64,000 nt of DNA from Chitinilyticum piscinae. Its GTDB lineage: Bacteria > Pseudomonadota > Gammaproteobacteria > Burkholderiales > Chitinibacteraceae. Positions 35,458 through 44,856 of this stretch are shown one piece after another. The notes below the pieces were generated by a model. It ran no database searches, was not told the origin of the DNA, and saw only the letters and a program-made list of their open reading frames with translations. The translations under genes and the position numbers were made by a program. Each line of letters opens with the position of its first letter. Position 1 is the first letter of the stretch. Where the stretch lies: positions 1 to 64,000 of the forward strand of contig NZ_JADFUA010000009.1 in the NCBI RefSeq assembly GCF_015223195.1. The letters run 5' to 3'.

Positions 35458-36705
35458 TCAGGCCGGTACGGCCTCGCCAACAGCAACGCGATGCACCACA
35501 TCGGGTTCGGCGGCAATCAACGCCAGCAGGTCCGGCTCCAGCAGATGCCGGTCCAACCTCAGCTGCAGCAACTTCAGAATGGCCTCCGGGCTCATGGCCT
35601 TGCGGTAGGGTCGGTGCTGCGCCAACGCCTGATACAGATCAGCCACATGGATAATGCGCGCCTCGAGCGGCATTTCCCCGGCATGCAGGTGAAACGGATA
35701 GCCACGGCCATCCGGTGTTTCGTGATGCCAGGCTGCCCAGCGGGCAATTTCCTCGGCCCCCTTCAAACGCTTGAGCACCATATAGGTCGCGAAGCTGTGC
35801 GAACGCATGATGCCAGCATCGTGTTCGTTCAAGCCGCAGGGACTATCGAGGATGTCATCGGGAATCTGCAGCTTGCCGATATCGTGCAGCAAGCCGGCAA
35901 TCTCGATGGCGGCGCACCGATCATCTCCCAGCCCCAGTCGGCTGGCAAAAAACCGGGCCAGCCTGGCAACACCCAGTGAATGCTCGGCAGTAAACGGAGA
36001 TTTGGCATCAATGATATCTGCCAGCAGATAGGCCCCCGCCACAAACTCTTCCGCACTCAGCACCGTTCCATCATCCAGCGCCCGCATTTCTTCCTGATAA
36101 TCAAGCACACATTCGCTATCGAGCATCAGCCAGAAGGCTTCACGAGAGGATGCATCCGCAAACACCTCCACCCATTGCGGTGCAAACAGGCTGCCACTCA
36201 GCGCAATGATCTGCTCGCGCAACGAGGGTGCCATGGCCAGCGTGCTGCGATCGGCGTAACTGGCACGCGAGAGCGCATCAATACGATCGGCCAGATACAC
36301 CAGATTGGCTGCCAGTGCGGTCTCGGGCTGGCTGCGGTACAACTCGCTCGCAGCCAACAGTTCCCAGCGGGTATGGTGATGCCGCACCAGTTCGGCCATC
36401 GGCGCCAAGGGAGCGCAGCGCAGCAGCAATGCGGCCCCTCGCTGACAATGCGCATCTGCACCGCGCCACTCCAGTTCGGCGGTCAGTGATTGATGCACCG
36501 CCGTCGATGAAACGCCGCAATCATGCAGCAGGCCGGCATGATAGAAACGCTTGCGGCTTGCCGCATCACCGCCAGCAAGTACTGCGAGCTCGGCAGCCAG
36601 CAGGCCGACTCGCCGGCCATGCCAGGGGTCATCCAGACCGACCAGATCGACGGCATGGGCAACGGTAAAGATGTAATCCTGCAGCGATACGGCGGGGAGC
36701 GTCAT
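35458..36705 (-). CDS. Tandem HD-domain protein (one HD-GYP-like)
   Basis: A 415-residue protein with two HD modules. The first (about residues 20-190) has HDCG and HHHTRW but lacks GYP. The second (about 230-390) has HDIGK, HHETPDGRGYPF (HHE...GYP) and ADLYQAL, typical of HD-GYP phosphodiesterases that open cyclic di-GMP. No membrane segment or receiver domain. The ATG at 36705 is used; an in-frame ATG 18 nt upstream is possible. Transcribed convergently with the GST gene, whose stop is six bases away. Confidence 0.8.
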   Translation of the reverse strand: MTLPAVSLQDYIFTVAHAVDLVGLDDPWHGRRVGLLAAELAVLAGGDAASRKRFYHAGLLHDCGVSSTAVHQSLTAELEWRGADAHCQRGAALLLRCAPLAPMAELVRHHHTRWELLAASELYRSQPETALAANLVYLADRIDALSRASYADRSTLAMAPSLREQIIALSGSLFAPQWVEVFADASSREAFWLMLDSECVLDYQEEMRALDDGTVLSAEEFVAGAYLLADIIDAKSPFTAEHSLGVARLARFFASRLGLGDDRCAAIEIAGLLHDIGKLQIPDDILDSPCGLNEHDAGIMRSHSFATYMVLKRLKGAEEIARWAAWHHETPDGRGYPFHLHAGEMPLEARIIHVADLYQALAQHRPYRKAMSPEAILKLLQLRLDRHLLEPDLLALIAAEPDVVHRVAVGEAVPA

Positions 36706-36801
36706 GGCGGCACATCCTGACATCAAGCTGTATACAGCATAGCCGGAACATGTCACCTTGCCAGCGATTTCCTGCCTGACGCCGCCCGATGGCAAGCCCA
36801 A

Positions 36802-36860
36802 ATACTCACAACCCTATCCCGATACAAGCCAGTTAAAACAATATTTACATGGCTATACCC
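36802..36860 (+). repeat. Paired ATACCC element P8 (59-bp extended form)
   Basis: ATAC (36802-36805), CTAT (36814-36817) and TATACCC (36854-36860). It lies in the 162-bp gap between the HD gene and rep, ending eight bases before the rep stop codon, in AT-rich sequence. Confidence 0.62.
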
Positions 36861-36867
36861 ATAAAAA

Positions 36868-38862
36868 TCAGGATAACTTGGCTAGTAAACTGGCCGCCAT
36901 ACCGCGCGCTTCCTGTTTGGTGATCGCCGGGGTGTTCTTGTCGGGAGCCAGGCGCCCCGAGAAACGCACATCCTCAACCGGCATTTCCTTGAGAAAACGG
37001 CTGGGCTGCGTAATTTGCCATTCGCCGGCGCGGCGGCGCTTGCCGCACCAGGTGATGGTCAGCGTGCGCTGCGCCCGGGTGATGCCGACGTACATCAGCC
37101 GGCGCTCTTCCTCGACGGTGCCGGCCTCAATGGAATTCTGGTGTGGCAGGATTTCTTCCTCGCAGCCAACCAGAAACACATGCGGGTATTCCAGGCCTTT
37201 CGACGCGTGCAGCGTAGTCATTTTCACCGCATCGACCTCTTCCTCGTCGCGCCCTTCGAGCATGGTGATCAGCGCAATCGTCTGGGTAAGTTCAAGCAGG
37301 TCCTTGCCGTCGCGCTCGCCCTTCTTGGCGATCCAGTCGACGAAATCCATCACCGTGTTCCACTTGGTCTCGGCCGGGCGCGCTTCTTCGCTGTCATACA
37401 GCCAGGTTTCGTAGTCGATGGCCTTGAGCATTTCCATCAGCAGGGGACCGGCTGGCTCGCGCGGCGCGCGGAACTGCATGCGGCCGATGAAATCGGCAAA
37501 ATCTTTCAGTGGCGTGTACTGCGCAGCCTGCACCTGATGGATGAACCCCTCCTCGTATACCGCCGCATACAGCGATATATTTCGCTGCTGGGCATATACC
37601 CCGAGCTTCTCCAGCGTGACATTGCCGACACCGCGTTTGGGCGTCGTCACCGCGCGAATAAAGGCCGGGTCGTCCTTGTCGTTCACCAAGAGGCGCAGAT
37701 AGGCGAGGATGTCCTTGATTTCAGCCTTGTCGAAAAACGACTGCCCGCCGGAAATCTGGTAGGGAATCCGGTGCTCGCGCAGCGCCTGCTCGATGATGCG
37801 CGCCTGGAAGTTGCTGCGATACAGGATGGCGTAGTCCTTGAAGTCGGTCTGCGCTTCGAACTTGTGCGCCAGCAGCTTCATCGCGATCAGCTCGGCTTCA
37901 TGCTCCTCGTTCTTGGTTTCGACCACCTGGATCGGATCGCCCACGCCCAGCTCGCTCCACAGGGTTTTCTCGAACAGCTTGGGATTGTTGGCGATCACCG
38001 CATTTGCACAGCGCAGGATGCGGGCCACCGAGCGGTAATTCTGCTCGAGCTTGATCACACGCAGCTGCGGAAAATCGTCCTGCAGCGTGCGCAGGTTTTC
38101 CATGTTCGCGCCGCGCCAGGCGTAGATCGACTGATCGTCATCCCCCACGGCGGTGAACTGGCCGGAGACATTGCACAAGAGCTTCACCAGATCGTACTGC
38201 GTGGTATTGGTGTCCTGGCACTCGTCGATCAGCAGGTATCTGAGCCGCGAACGCCATTTCTGCAGAACGTCGTCATTGCGCTCCAGCAGATCGACCGGCA
38301 GGCGGATCAAATCGTCAAAATCGACCGCCTGATAGGCCGTCAGCGTGTCCTGATACTGGCGGTACAGTCGCGCCAGATGCATTTCGCCCTCGCTGGCGGC
38401 GTTGCGGAGGGCATCATCCGGGCCGATGCGGTCGTTTTTCAGCAGCGAAATCTGGCTGACCGTCTGGCGGATCAAGCCCTTGTCGGTAGTCTGCAGGATG
38501 TCCGAAATGATCTTCCAGGCATCCGCGGAATCCAGAATCGAAAACTGCGGCTTGTAGCCCAGATGCCTGGCTTCTTCGCGCAGAAAACGCATGCCGAGGC
38601 TGTGAAAGGTCGAGACAGTCAGCCCGCGCAGCATGGGCGCGGGCAGCAGGGTGGAGACCCGCTCCTGCATTTCACGGGCCGCCTTGTTGGTAAACGTGAT
38701 CGCCGCAATATTGCGTGCATCCATGCCGGCGGTTTCGATCAGGTAGGCGATTTTCTGCGTGATTACCCGCGTTTTGCCGGAACCGGCGCCCGCCAGCACC
38801 AGACAGGGGCCACCCAGATATTGCACGGCAGCACGTTGCGCGGGATTGAGCGTATGCAGCAT
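36868..38862 (-). CDS. rep: ATP-dependent DNA helicase Rep
   Basis: A 664-residue superfamily 1A helicase: Walker A LAGAGSGKTRV (about residue 24), DECQDTN (about 215), GDDDQSIYAWRGA (about 240), QNYRS, and the late motifs TLHASKGLEYPHVF and EEERRLMYVGITRA. TPKRGVGNVTLEKLG favours Rep over UvrD or PcrA. It removes proteins ahead of the replication fork. The ATG starting MLHTLNPAQR gives the usual length. A core paired element (P9) lies in the gene. Confidence 0.93.
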   Translation of the reverse strand: MLHTLNPAQRAAVQYLGGPCLVLAGAGSGKTRVITQKIAYLIETAGMDARNIAAITFTNKAAREMQERVSTLLPAPMLRGLTVSTFHSLGMRFLREEARHLGYKPQFSILDSADAWKIISDILQTTDKGLIRQTVSQISLLKNDRIGPDDALRNAASEGEMHLARLYRQYQDTLTAYQAVDFDDLIRLPVDLLERNDDVLQKWRSRLRYLLIDECQDTNTTQYDLVKLLCNVSGQFTAVGDDDQSIYAWRGANMENLRTLQDDFPQLRVIKLEQNYRSVARILRCANAVIANNPKLFEKTLWSELGVGDPIQVVETKNEEHEAELIAMKLLAHKFEAQTDFKDYAILYRSNFQARIIEQALREHRIPYQISGGQSFFDKAEIKDILAYLRLLVNDKDDPAFIRAVTTPKRGVGNVTLEKLGVYAQQRNISLYAAVYEEGFIHQVQAAQYTPLKDFADFIGRMQFRAPREPAGPLLMEMLKAIDYETWLYDSEEARPAETKWNTVMDFVDWIAKKGERDGKDLLELTQTIALITMLEGRDEEEVDAVKMTTLHASKGLEYPHVFLVGCEEEILPHQNSIEAGTVEEERRLMYVGITRAQRTLTITWCGKRRRAGEWQITQPSRFLKEMPVEDVRFSGRLAPDKNTPAITKQEARGMAASLLAKLS
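37553..37601 (+). repeat. Paired ATACCC element P9 inside rep (core only)
   Basis: GTAT (37555-37558) and ATACCC (37596-37601) at family spacing, overlying rep antisense to its reading. The rep protein is not visibly disrupted here, so this could be a chance or low-stringency member. Confidence 0.4.
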
Positions 38863-38998
38863 GAAAAAACCTTGCCGATCAGTGTTTTGCAGGCGGCGAA
38901 TTCTATCACGTGCACAGTCAGGCGTCTGCGCATTGGCAAGCTGTCGGTTCTGGATTACAAATGCAAGGTGAATCACCACTTTCTGATATTGCACCTCC

Positions 38999-39931
38999 AT
39001 GGCCGATGACGATCTCCTGCCGCTGCGCAAATCCGACCTGCAAGTCGGCGTGGCCTTGCCTTACCCGGTCTATGACCGGCAGCGCCATTTGTTGATCGCC
39101 GCCGGCGACGTCATCCAGAATGAAAAACAGGTCGAAGTGCTGCTCAAGCTGGGGGTATTCCGCAATCCGCAATGGAGCGGCCTGCGCAGCAGCCCGCCAG
39201 CCGGCGGCGCGCGCGTGCACCGGGACACGGACGAGCAACAGGAAGTAGCTACCGCCAAAGCTGCACCGGCACGCGCCACAGCCAAAACCCTCAACCAGAC
39301 CAAACTGCTGCCCGGGATGGTGGTGCATGTGCAATCAGCAGGCGATGCACTCAAACCCAAGGCGGCAGTCAAGCTGATCGGCTGGCTGGAAAAAACCGCA
39401 GTGCTGGTCAGCGCCACCGGTGCCAATGGGGCCGTGCTGCCCTTCCGTGACGATGAGGTACTGCAGTTCAAGGCCATTGCCGGGAAGGACATCATCAGCT
39501 TTTTCGCGCCGGTGATGAAAATGAGCTACACGCCCTACCCGCTGCTGCATCTGGCCTGGCCTGAGCAGGTGCAGATCCATCAGCTGCGCAAGAGTCTGCG
39601 GGTCAATACCCGGCTGATTGCCAGTGTCAGCAATGCCCGGCGCGGGGACGCACCAAGCGCCTCTGCCCGCATGATCAACCTGTCGGCCGGCGGCGCGATG
39701 CTGGAAAGTCGCGATCTGCTGGGCGAGAAAGGCGATGAGCTGCTGCTTGGCCTGCGCATCCCGGCGGCAGGCGAGTCACACACCCTGAGTGTGCGGGCAC
39801 TGATCCGTAATATCCATGAAGCCGAAGTCAGCCATGAGGGTCAGGGCTACGGACTGGAGTTTGTCGAGTTGCCAATGGCGGAACGGCTGATCCTGGAGCA
39901 TTACATCTACCAGACGCTGCTGGAAAACTAG
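38999..39931 (+). CDS. YcgR-like PilZ domain protein
   Basis: A 310-residue protein with a YcgR-like N-terminal part (about residues 100-190) and a C-terminal PilZ domain (about 195-305) carrying RKSLRVNTR (RxxxR) and INLSAGGAM (NxSxxG), the cyclic di-GMP clamp. Such proteins brake flagellar motors or control exopolysaccharide. An Ala/Thr-rich hinge (about 75-98) separates an additional N-terminal module. The start ATG lies opposite the upstream end of rep. Single gene. Confidence 0.85.
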   Translation: MADDDLLPLRKSDLQVGVALPYPVYDRQRHLLIAAGDVIQNEKQVEVLLKLGVFRNPQWSGLRSSPPAGGARVHRDTDEQQEVATAKAAPARATAKTLNQTKLLPGMVVHVQSAGDALKPKAAVKLIGWLEKTAVLVSATGANGAVLPFRDDEVLQFKAIAGKDIISFFAPVMKMSYTPYPLLHLAWPEQVQIHQLRKSLRVNTRLIASVSNARRGDAPSASARMINLSAGGAMLESRDLLGEKGDELLLGLRIPAAGESHTLSVRALIRNIHEAEVSHEGQGYGLEFVELPMAERLILEHYIYQTLLEN

Positions 39932-39990
39932 ATACACGGATATGTATAAGCCCGGCAGGCCTTATTAAATTGACTCACAGCAACATACCC
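39932..39990 (+). repeat. Paired ATACCC element P10 (59-bp extended form)
   Basis: ATAC (39932-39935), GTAT (39944-39947) and CATACCC (39984-39990). It fills exactly the gap between the convergent PilZ and pxpC genes: it starts directly after one stop codon and ends two bases before the other. Confidence 0.7.
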
Positions 39991-39992
39991 AT

Positions 39993-40928
39993 TCACCACC
40001 TAATCAGCAAGCGCTGTTGCACATGCTGCAGCCACTGCTGTTGCGCACGCAGGGCCGTCAGCGCGGCAGCTTCATCCACCGGAACAAAACGCACGGCCTG
40101 GCCCGGCCGCCACTGCGCACAGCGCCAGAGATCGGCAGCAATCACCTGCCCGATCACCGGGTAACCACCGGTCAGCTGAGCATCTGCCAGTAGCACAATT
40201 GGCAGACCGGCCGGTGGCAACTGGATCGTACCCGGCAACACCGGATGGGAAAACAGGCTCTCGCTGTGCGCCAGCACCAGCGACTCGCCACTCAGGCGCA
40301 AGCCCATGCGGTTGCTCTGCGGCGACACCTGCCAGGCCTGTCCGTGCCAGAGCGCTCGGCTTTCAGCATCCAGCCAGTCTACTTGCGGGCCGGGCAACAC
40401 CCTTACCCAGTCAGTCATCCCCGGCGATCTGACACCGCGCCGGCAGGGCAACCAGTGACTCTCTCCCAGCGGCAAGCGATCTCCGGCGGCCAGCGCCCGC
40501 CCCTGCCAGCCCCCGAAACCGGCAGCCAGCCGGGTGCTGCGGCTACCCTGCACCTGCGGCACAGCAAGCCCCCCTGCCACTGCCAGGTAGCTGCGCAGCC
40601 CGGCATTTGGTGCACCGATCTGCAATTCGGCGCCGGCGGGCAGCAGGAAACTGCTGGCAACACCGCGCGAACGGCCATCAACCGACAGCGGAGCCGGCGC
40701 GCCGGTCAGCGCCAGCCAGCAGTCATGATCACTGCGCACCCGGGCCTGCCCGAAGGTCAATTCGATCAGTGCGGCATCGGCGGAATTGCCAACCAGCCAG
40801 TTGGCAAGCCTTGCCGCCAGCGGGTCCGCCACTCCACCTTGCCCCATCCCGGCGCTGGCGGCATTCACACAGCCCAGGTCCTGAACGCTCGCCAGCACAC
40901 CGGCTTTGAGAATGTGCAGCTCAGCCAT
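39993..40928 (-). CDS. pxpC: 5-oxoprolinase subunit PxpC
   Basis: A 311-residue protein of the KipA/allophanate hydrolase subunit 2 family: LKAGVLASVQDLG (residues 6-18), SAGMGQGGVADPLAARLAN, SNRMGLRLSG (about 202), HPVLPGTIQLPPAGLPIVLLADAQLTGGYPVIG (about 226-258). With PxpA and PxpB it forms the ATP-dependent prokaryotic 5-oxoprolinase that recycles pyroglutamate. Its start overlaps the end of pxpB by eight bases. No pxpA gene is in the window. Confidence 0.93.
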   Translation of the reverse strand: MAELHILKAGVLASVQDLGCVNAASAGMGQGGVADPLAARLANWLVGNSADAALIELTFGQARVRSDHDCWLALTGAPAPLSVDGRSRGVASSFLLPAGAELQIGAPNAGLRSYLAVAGGLAVPQVQGSRSTRLAAGFGGWQGRALAAGDRLPLGESHWLPCRRGVRSPGMTDWVRVLPGPQVDWLDAESRALWHGQAWQVSPQSNRMGLRLSGESLVLAHSESLFSHPVLPGTIQLPPAGLPIVLLADAQLTGGYPVIGQVIAADLWRCAQWRPGQAVRFVPVDEAAALTALRAQQQWLQHVQQRLLIRW

Positions 40929-41583
40929 GCGACACCGTTGGCACAAACTGCACTATATCTCCCGGCTGCAGACGCGCGGCGGGAGTTGCTTGCGGGTCAA
41001 ACAGCGGCACAACAGTGCGCCCGATCAACTGCCACCCCCCCGGCGCGGCCTGCGGATAGATTCCCGTCTGAGCCCCCCCGATTCCGACACTGCCTGCCGG
41101 CACCACCTGCCGTGGCGTGGCGCGTCGCGCGCAGGTCAGCTGCGGGTCAAGCCCGCCCAGATAGGCAAACCCCGGCAGAAAACCCAGGCAATACACGCGA
41201 TACTCCGGCGCGGCATGCCGCTCGATCACCTCGGCCTGCGACAGGCCGGTCGCCTGCGCCAGTTCGGCGAGATCAGGCCCGGCAGCCCCGCCGTAGCTCA
41301 CCGGGATAGCGTGCCGGCGCAACGACGAAAGCTCGGCGGGTGTCGACACCTCCCAGGCTTCCAGCAGCATGCCAGCCACCGCATCGCCCGAATCCCGCAG
41401 GGGGTCAAAGCGGATAGCGAGGTGATACACCCCCAGCACGAGCTGCCAACGCGGGTTTTGCAGCCGCTGCGCGAGCTGCCAGAGCCGCTGCTGACTGGCC
41501 AGCCCCTCCGGAACGCGCAACTGCCGCATGCCCTCACCCAAGGCAAACACGTGGGCCTGCCCGGGACTTACTGGCTGCGGCAT
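40921..41583 (-). CDS. pxpB: 5-oxoprolinase subunit PxpB
   Basis: A 220-residue KipI/allophanate hydrolase subunit 1-type protein with IPVSYGG (about residue 93), YCLGFLPGFAYLGGLD (about 131-146), VPAGSVGIGGAQTGIYP and PGGWQLIGRT. It is the partner of PxpC, and the two genes overlap. The N-terminal region (about 1-80) is more divergent than the C-terminal domain. Confidence 0.93.
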   Translation of the reverse strand: MPQPVSPGQAHVFALGEGMRQLRVPEGLASQQRLWQLAQRLQNPRWQLVLGVYHLAIRFDPLRDSGDAVAGMLLEAWEVSTPAELSSLRRHAIPVSYGGAAGPDLAELAQATGLSQAEVIERHAAPEYRVYCLGFLPGFAYLGGLDPQLTCARRATPRQVVPAGSVGIGGAQTGIYPQAAPGGWQLIGRTVVPLFDPQATPAARLQPGDIVQFVPTVSHG

Positions 41584-41658
41584 GTGTTTCCCCTGTCATT
41601 TTGCTGCGTTGCATCCATACTGTCATAGAGTTGACCGACCGCCCGTATTTTGACTGAC

Positions 41659-42942
41659 ATGACCACATCCAGCCATACCGTTGAAGGCCATTACCTGACT
41701 CCGGAGCAATTGCAGATCGGGCTCTTTATCCATCTGGACATGCACTGGATGGATCACCCGTTTGCACTGGGCAGTTTCAAGATCAAATCAGCCGAGCAGA
41801 TTGCCACGCTCCGGCAGCTGGGCCTGAACCGCATCCGTTACTCACCGGAACAAAGCGATTGCGACCCCCTGCCGCTTGCGGTCGGGACAAGCGAGGCGGA
41901 GCCCACTCCCATAGCCGAGCCGGATCCGGAGCTGCTGGCACGTCTGGCGGCCAAGCGGGCGGCACAGGAGCAGGCCGAACGCCGTCGGGCGCTGCTGCAG
42001 GCATGCGAACGCGATTTCACCCAGGCGGCGCAGGTCGTGCGCCAGATCAACAAGCAGATTTACGCCCGGCCGAAAGAGATCGCAGCCGAGGCCGGCCAGC
42101 TGGTCGGGCGCATGCTGGATTCGCTGCTGGCAGAAAGCGATATCGCCCTGCAGCTGATGAACGACAAGGCGGCCAGCGAGGACCTGTATTTTCACTCGTT
42201 GAATGTGTCAGTGCTGGCACTGCTGCTGGCGCGAGCCATCGGCTTGCCACGGGAGCAGCTGCATGAACTCGGGGTTGCCACACTGCTGCATGATGTCGGC
42301 AAGACGCGCATCCCCGACCGGGTGCTGCTCAAGACCGAATCACTGACACTGGCCGAGCGCAAGCTCGTCGCCCAGCACTGCGAATGGAGCGTCGAGGCGG
42401 CACAGGCCGCGGGGTTGTCGCAACGCATCCGCAACATCATCCTGCAGCATCACGAGTTGGCCGATGGCAGCGGCTACCCGCAGAAACTCAAGCTGGATGC
42501 CATCGATCCACTGGCGCGCATTCTGGCAATCGTGAATTACTACGACAACCTGTGCAACCGCATCAACCCGATCGAATCACTGACCCCGCACGAGGCGCTG
42601 GCGCAGATGTTTGCCCAGCACCGCCAGCAATTCGACCCGCAACAGCTGGGGATTTTCGTACGATGCATGGGGGTATACCCACCAGGATCAGTCGTACAGC
42701 TATCCAACGAGCTATACGCCATGGTGGTATCCGTCAACACCAGCCGCCCGCTAAAACCGACCGTGCTGGTTCATGATCCAGACGCGCCACGCGAGGATCC
42801 GCACATCATCAATCTGGAAAACGAGAGCGGTCTCAACATCAGCAAATCACTGAAAGTAGCCCAGCTGCCACGCAGTGCTGCGGACTACCTCAGCCCGCGC
42901 AAGCGCACGACGTATTTTTTCCGACCGAACGACGAGGGCTAG
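41659..42942 (+). CDS. HD-GYP domain cyclic di-GMP phosphodiesterase
   Basis: A 427-residue protein: N-terminal DUF3391-type segment (about residues 10-75), a charged linker, then HD-GYP (about 165-350) with LLHDVGKTRIPD, LQHHELADGSGYP (HHE...GYP form) and GVYPPGSVVQLS (about 340-352). Intact metal residues suggest real phosphodiesterase activity. Start ATG 41659 rather than an in-frame TTG at 41650. It ends one base before a hybrid kinase, so the two form one transcription unit. Element P11 overlies the GVYPPGS codons. Confidence 0.92.
   Translation: MTTSSHTVEGHYLTPEQLQIGLFIHLDMHWMDHPFALGSFKIKSAEQIATLRQLGLNRIRYSPEQSDCDPLPLAVGTSEAEPTPIAEPDPELLARLAAKRAAQEQAERRRALLQACERDFTQAAQVVRQINKQIYARPKEIAAEAGQLVGRMLDSLLAESDIALQLMNDKAASEDLYFHSLNVSVLALLLARAIGLPREQLHELGVATLLHDVGKTRIPDRVLLKTESLTLAERKLVAQHCEWSVEAAQAAGLSQRIRNIILQHHELADGSGYPQKLKLDAIDPLARILAIVNYYDNLCNRINPIESLTPHEALAQMFAQHRQQFDPQQLGIFVRCMGVYPPGSVVQLSNELYAMVVSVNTSRPLKPTVLVHDPDAPREDPHIINLENESGLNISKSLKVAQLPRSAADYLSPRKRTTYFFRPNDEG
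42671..42730 (-). repeat. Paired element P11 inside the HD-GYP gene
   Basis: On the minus strand GTAT (42714-42717) and TATACCC (42671-42677) hold the family spacing. An outer ATAC (42727-42730) is one base further out than usual. The overlying codons are strongly AT-shifted (CCA, CCA, GGA, TCA, CTA, CTA, GTA) although the protein motif is a conserved family one. Confidence 0.6.
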
Positions 42943-42943
42943 C

Positions 42944-44848
42944 ATGGCGATTGCAGCCCCTCCCGCCGAACTCCTGCTGGCCGCCTGTACCGAAAGCCTG
43001 CTTCTCGTGCATGGCCGTACCCTGGAAATCGTCTACGCCAACCCGGCAATCAGCCTGATGCTGCACTATCCCGCGGAAGCGCTCGCCGGGTTGCGCATCA
43101 CCGAAATCGAGTCGGGGCTTTCCGAGCTGTTTTACTGGGAAGAAGTCGCTGCCGGCGAATTCCGCAACATCGATGCCATGCGCAGCGAATACCGCCGCCA
43201 TGATGGCAGCCTGCTGCAGGTAGAACGCAGTGTGCGGCACATCGACTGGCAGGGGCAGCCCTTTCTGCTGATCAGCAGCAGGGACATCAGCAATATCGTC
43301 CTGCAAGAACAACTGAGCAGCCGCAGTGCGGCCCTGTTTGCCACGATTCTGGAATCCACCGTCGATGGCATTCTGGTCACCAATCTGGAAGGGCGGATCG
43401 AGCACTTCAACCGCCGTTTTGCCGAGCTGTGGCAGCTTTCGGATCTGCTGCTGCAGGGCAACAGCCAGCAGATCCGTGCCAGCCTGCATGCCCAGGTCGC
43501 CAACCCGCAGGAAGTACTGCTGTGGGAACAGTGCCTGCGGGATTTCCCGGCACAGGAATTCCGCATGAGCTGCCCGCTGCGTGACGGCAGGGTCTTCGAG
43601 GTGTCCTCGCGTCCCCAGTTATTGCAGGAGCGCGTGATCGGCCACGTCACCAGCTTTCATGACATTACCCGGCTGAAACAGAACGAAGCCGCCCTGCTCG
43701 AAGCGCGGGATCAGGCCCAGGCCGCCAGCAAGGCCAAATCGGACTTCCTGTCGCACATGAGCCATGAATTGCGCACGCCGCTGAATGCCATTCTCGGATT
43801 TGCCCATCTGCTGCGCGAAGATGCTGACGACAGCAGCCGCGAGATGCTCGGGCATATTCTCACTGCCGGCCAGCACCTGCTGGGCCTGATCAACGAGGTG
43901 CTTGATCTGGCCAGCATCGAGGCCGGCCGTTTGCAGCTGCATTGCGAAAGCATCGAGCTTGGCCCGGTCATCAGTGACTGCCTGACCCTAGTAAAACCGC
44001 TGGCCGCCGCCCGCGACATCCGCCTGCAGATCCCGTCTCTACCCTCCGGTCAGCGGGTTCAGGCCGACCCGAAGCGCTTGCGCCAGATGCTGATCAATCT
44101 GCTGTCGAATGCAGTGAAATACAACCGGCCACAAGGCAGTGTCACCATCGCAGTCGGCCCCAACGGACAAGGGATGTGGCGCATTACCGTCAGCGACACC
44201 GGCCGTGGCATGAACGAAGAGGAACTATCCCGGCTGTTCCAGCCATTTTCCCGAGTAGGCCGGCAACAAAGCGAGATCGAAGGCACCGGCATCGGCCTGG
44301 CTTTTACCCGCAAACTGGTCATGCTGATGCATGGAGCAATTGGCGTCAGCAGCGAGCCCGACATCGGCAGCCGTTTCTGGATTGATCTGCCTGCCTGTAG
44401 CGCGCCGGCGACCCTGCCGCCGCGCCCTCCCGAATTAGCCAGCCCGGCCAGCCAGTCGGCCACGCTGCTCTATATCGAGGATGACGAACTCAATCAGCGC
44501 GTACTGCAAAGCATTCTGGCCAGACAGCGGCCGCAGTACTGCCTGCTGCTGGCCGGTACGCTGCAGGATGGCCTGCTGCTGCTGGAGCAGTCGCAGCCCG
44601 ATCTGGTACTCCTGGATCTGCATCTGCCCGATGCCCAGGGACTGGAAATGCTCCAGCGGGTACGCTCGACCAGTGCCGGACGTACGACACCGGTTCTGGC
44701 GCTCTCGGGAGATCTGGATATTGACACTGCGGCGGCCGCCCTGGAGGCCGGCTTTGGCGGCTATCTGGGCAAGCCACTGGAGATCGACAAGGCACTGGCC
44801 AGCATTGACGACATGCTGGCCGCCCTGCGCCTGTCACGAGGTGGCTGA
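42944..44848 (+). CDS. PAS-containing hybrid histidine kinase
   Basis: A 634-residue soluble protein: two PAS domains (about residues 10-130 and 145-260), HisKA with SHMSHELRTPLN (phospho-His about 274), HATPase (NLLSNAVKYN, DTGRGMN, GTGIGLAF) and a C-terminal receiver (about 510-630) with phospho-acceptor Asp in LVLLDLHLPD. One base after the HD-GYP stop, so it is likely to feed the phosphodiesterase. No transmembrane segment. Confidence 0.92.
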   Translation: MAIAAPPAELLLAACTESLLLVHGRTLEIVYANPAISLMLHYPAEALAGLRITEIESGLSELFYWEEVAAGEFRNIDAMRSEYRRHDGSLLQVERSVRHIDWQGQPFLLISSRDISNIVLQEQLSSRSAALFATILESTVDGILVTNLEGRIEHFNRRFAELWQLSDLLLQGNSQQIRASLHAQVANPQEVLLWEQCLRDFPAQEFRMSCPLRDGRVFEVSSRPQLLQERVIGHVTSFHDITRLKQNEAALLEARDQAQAASKAKSDFLSHMSHELRTPLNAILGFAHLLREDADDSSREMLGHILTAGQHLLGLINEVLDLASIEAGRLQLHCESIELGPVISDCLTLVKPLAAARDIRLQIPSLPSGQRVQADPKRLRQMLINLLSNAVKYNRPQGSVTIAVGPNGQGMWRITVSDTGRGMNEEELSRLFQPFSRVGRQQSEIEGTGIGLAFTRKLVMLMHGAIGVSSEPDIGSRFWIDLPACSAPATLPPRPPELASPASQSATLLYIEDDELNQRVLQSILARQRPQYCLLLAGTLQDGLLLLEQSQPDLVLLDLHLPDAQGLEMLQRVRSTSAGRTTPVLALSGDLDIDTAAAALEAGFGGYLGKPLEIDKALASIDDMLAALRLSRGG

Positions 44849-44856
44849 CTCAGCAG

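Noticed and set aside
37015-39009. Long plus-strand open frame of 664 codons opposite rep
   Set aside because: Antisense shadow of the rep helicase gene with low-complexity, non-family protein.
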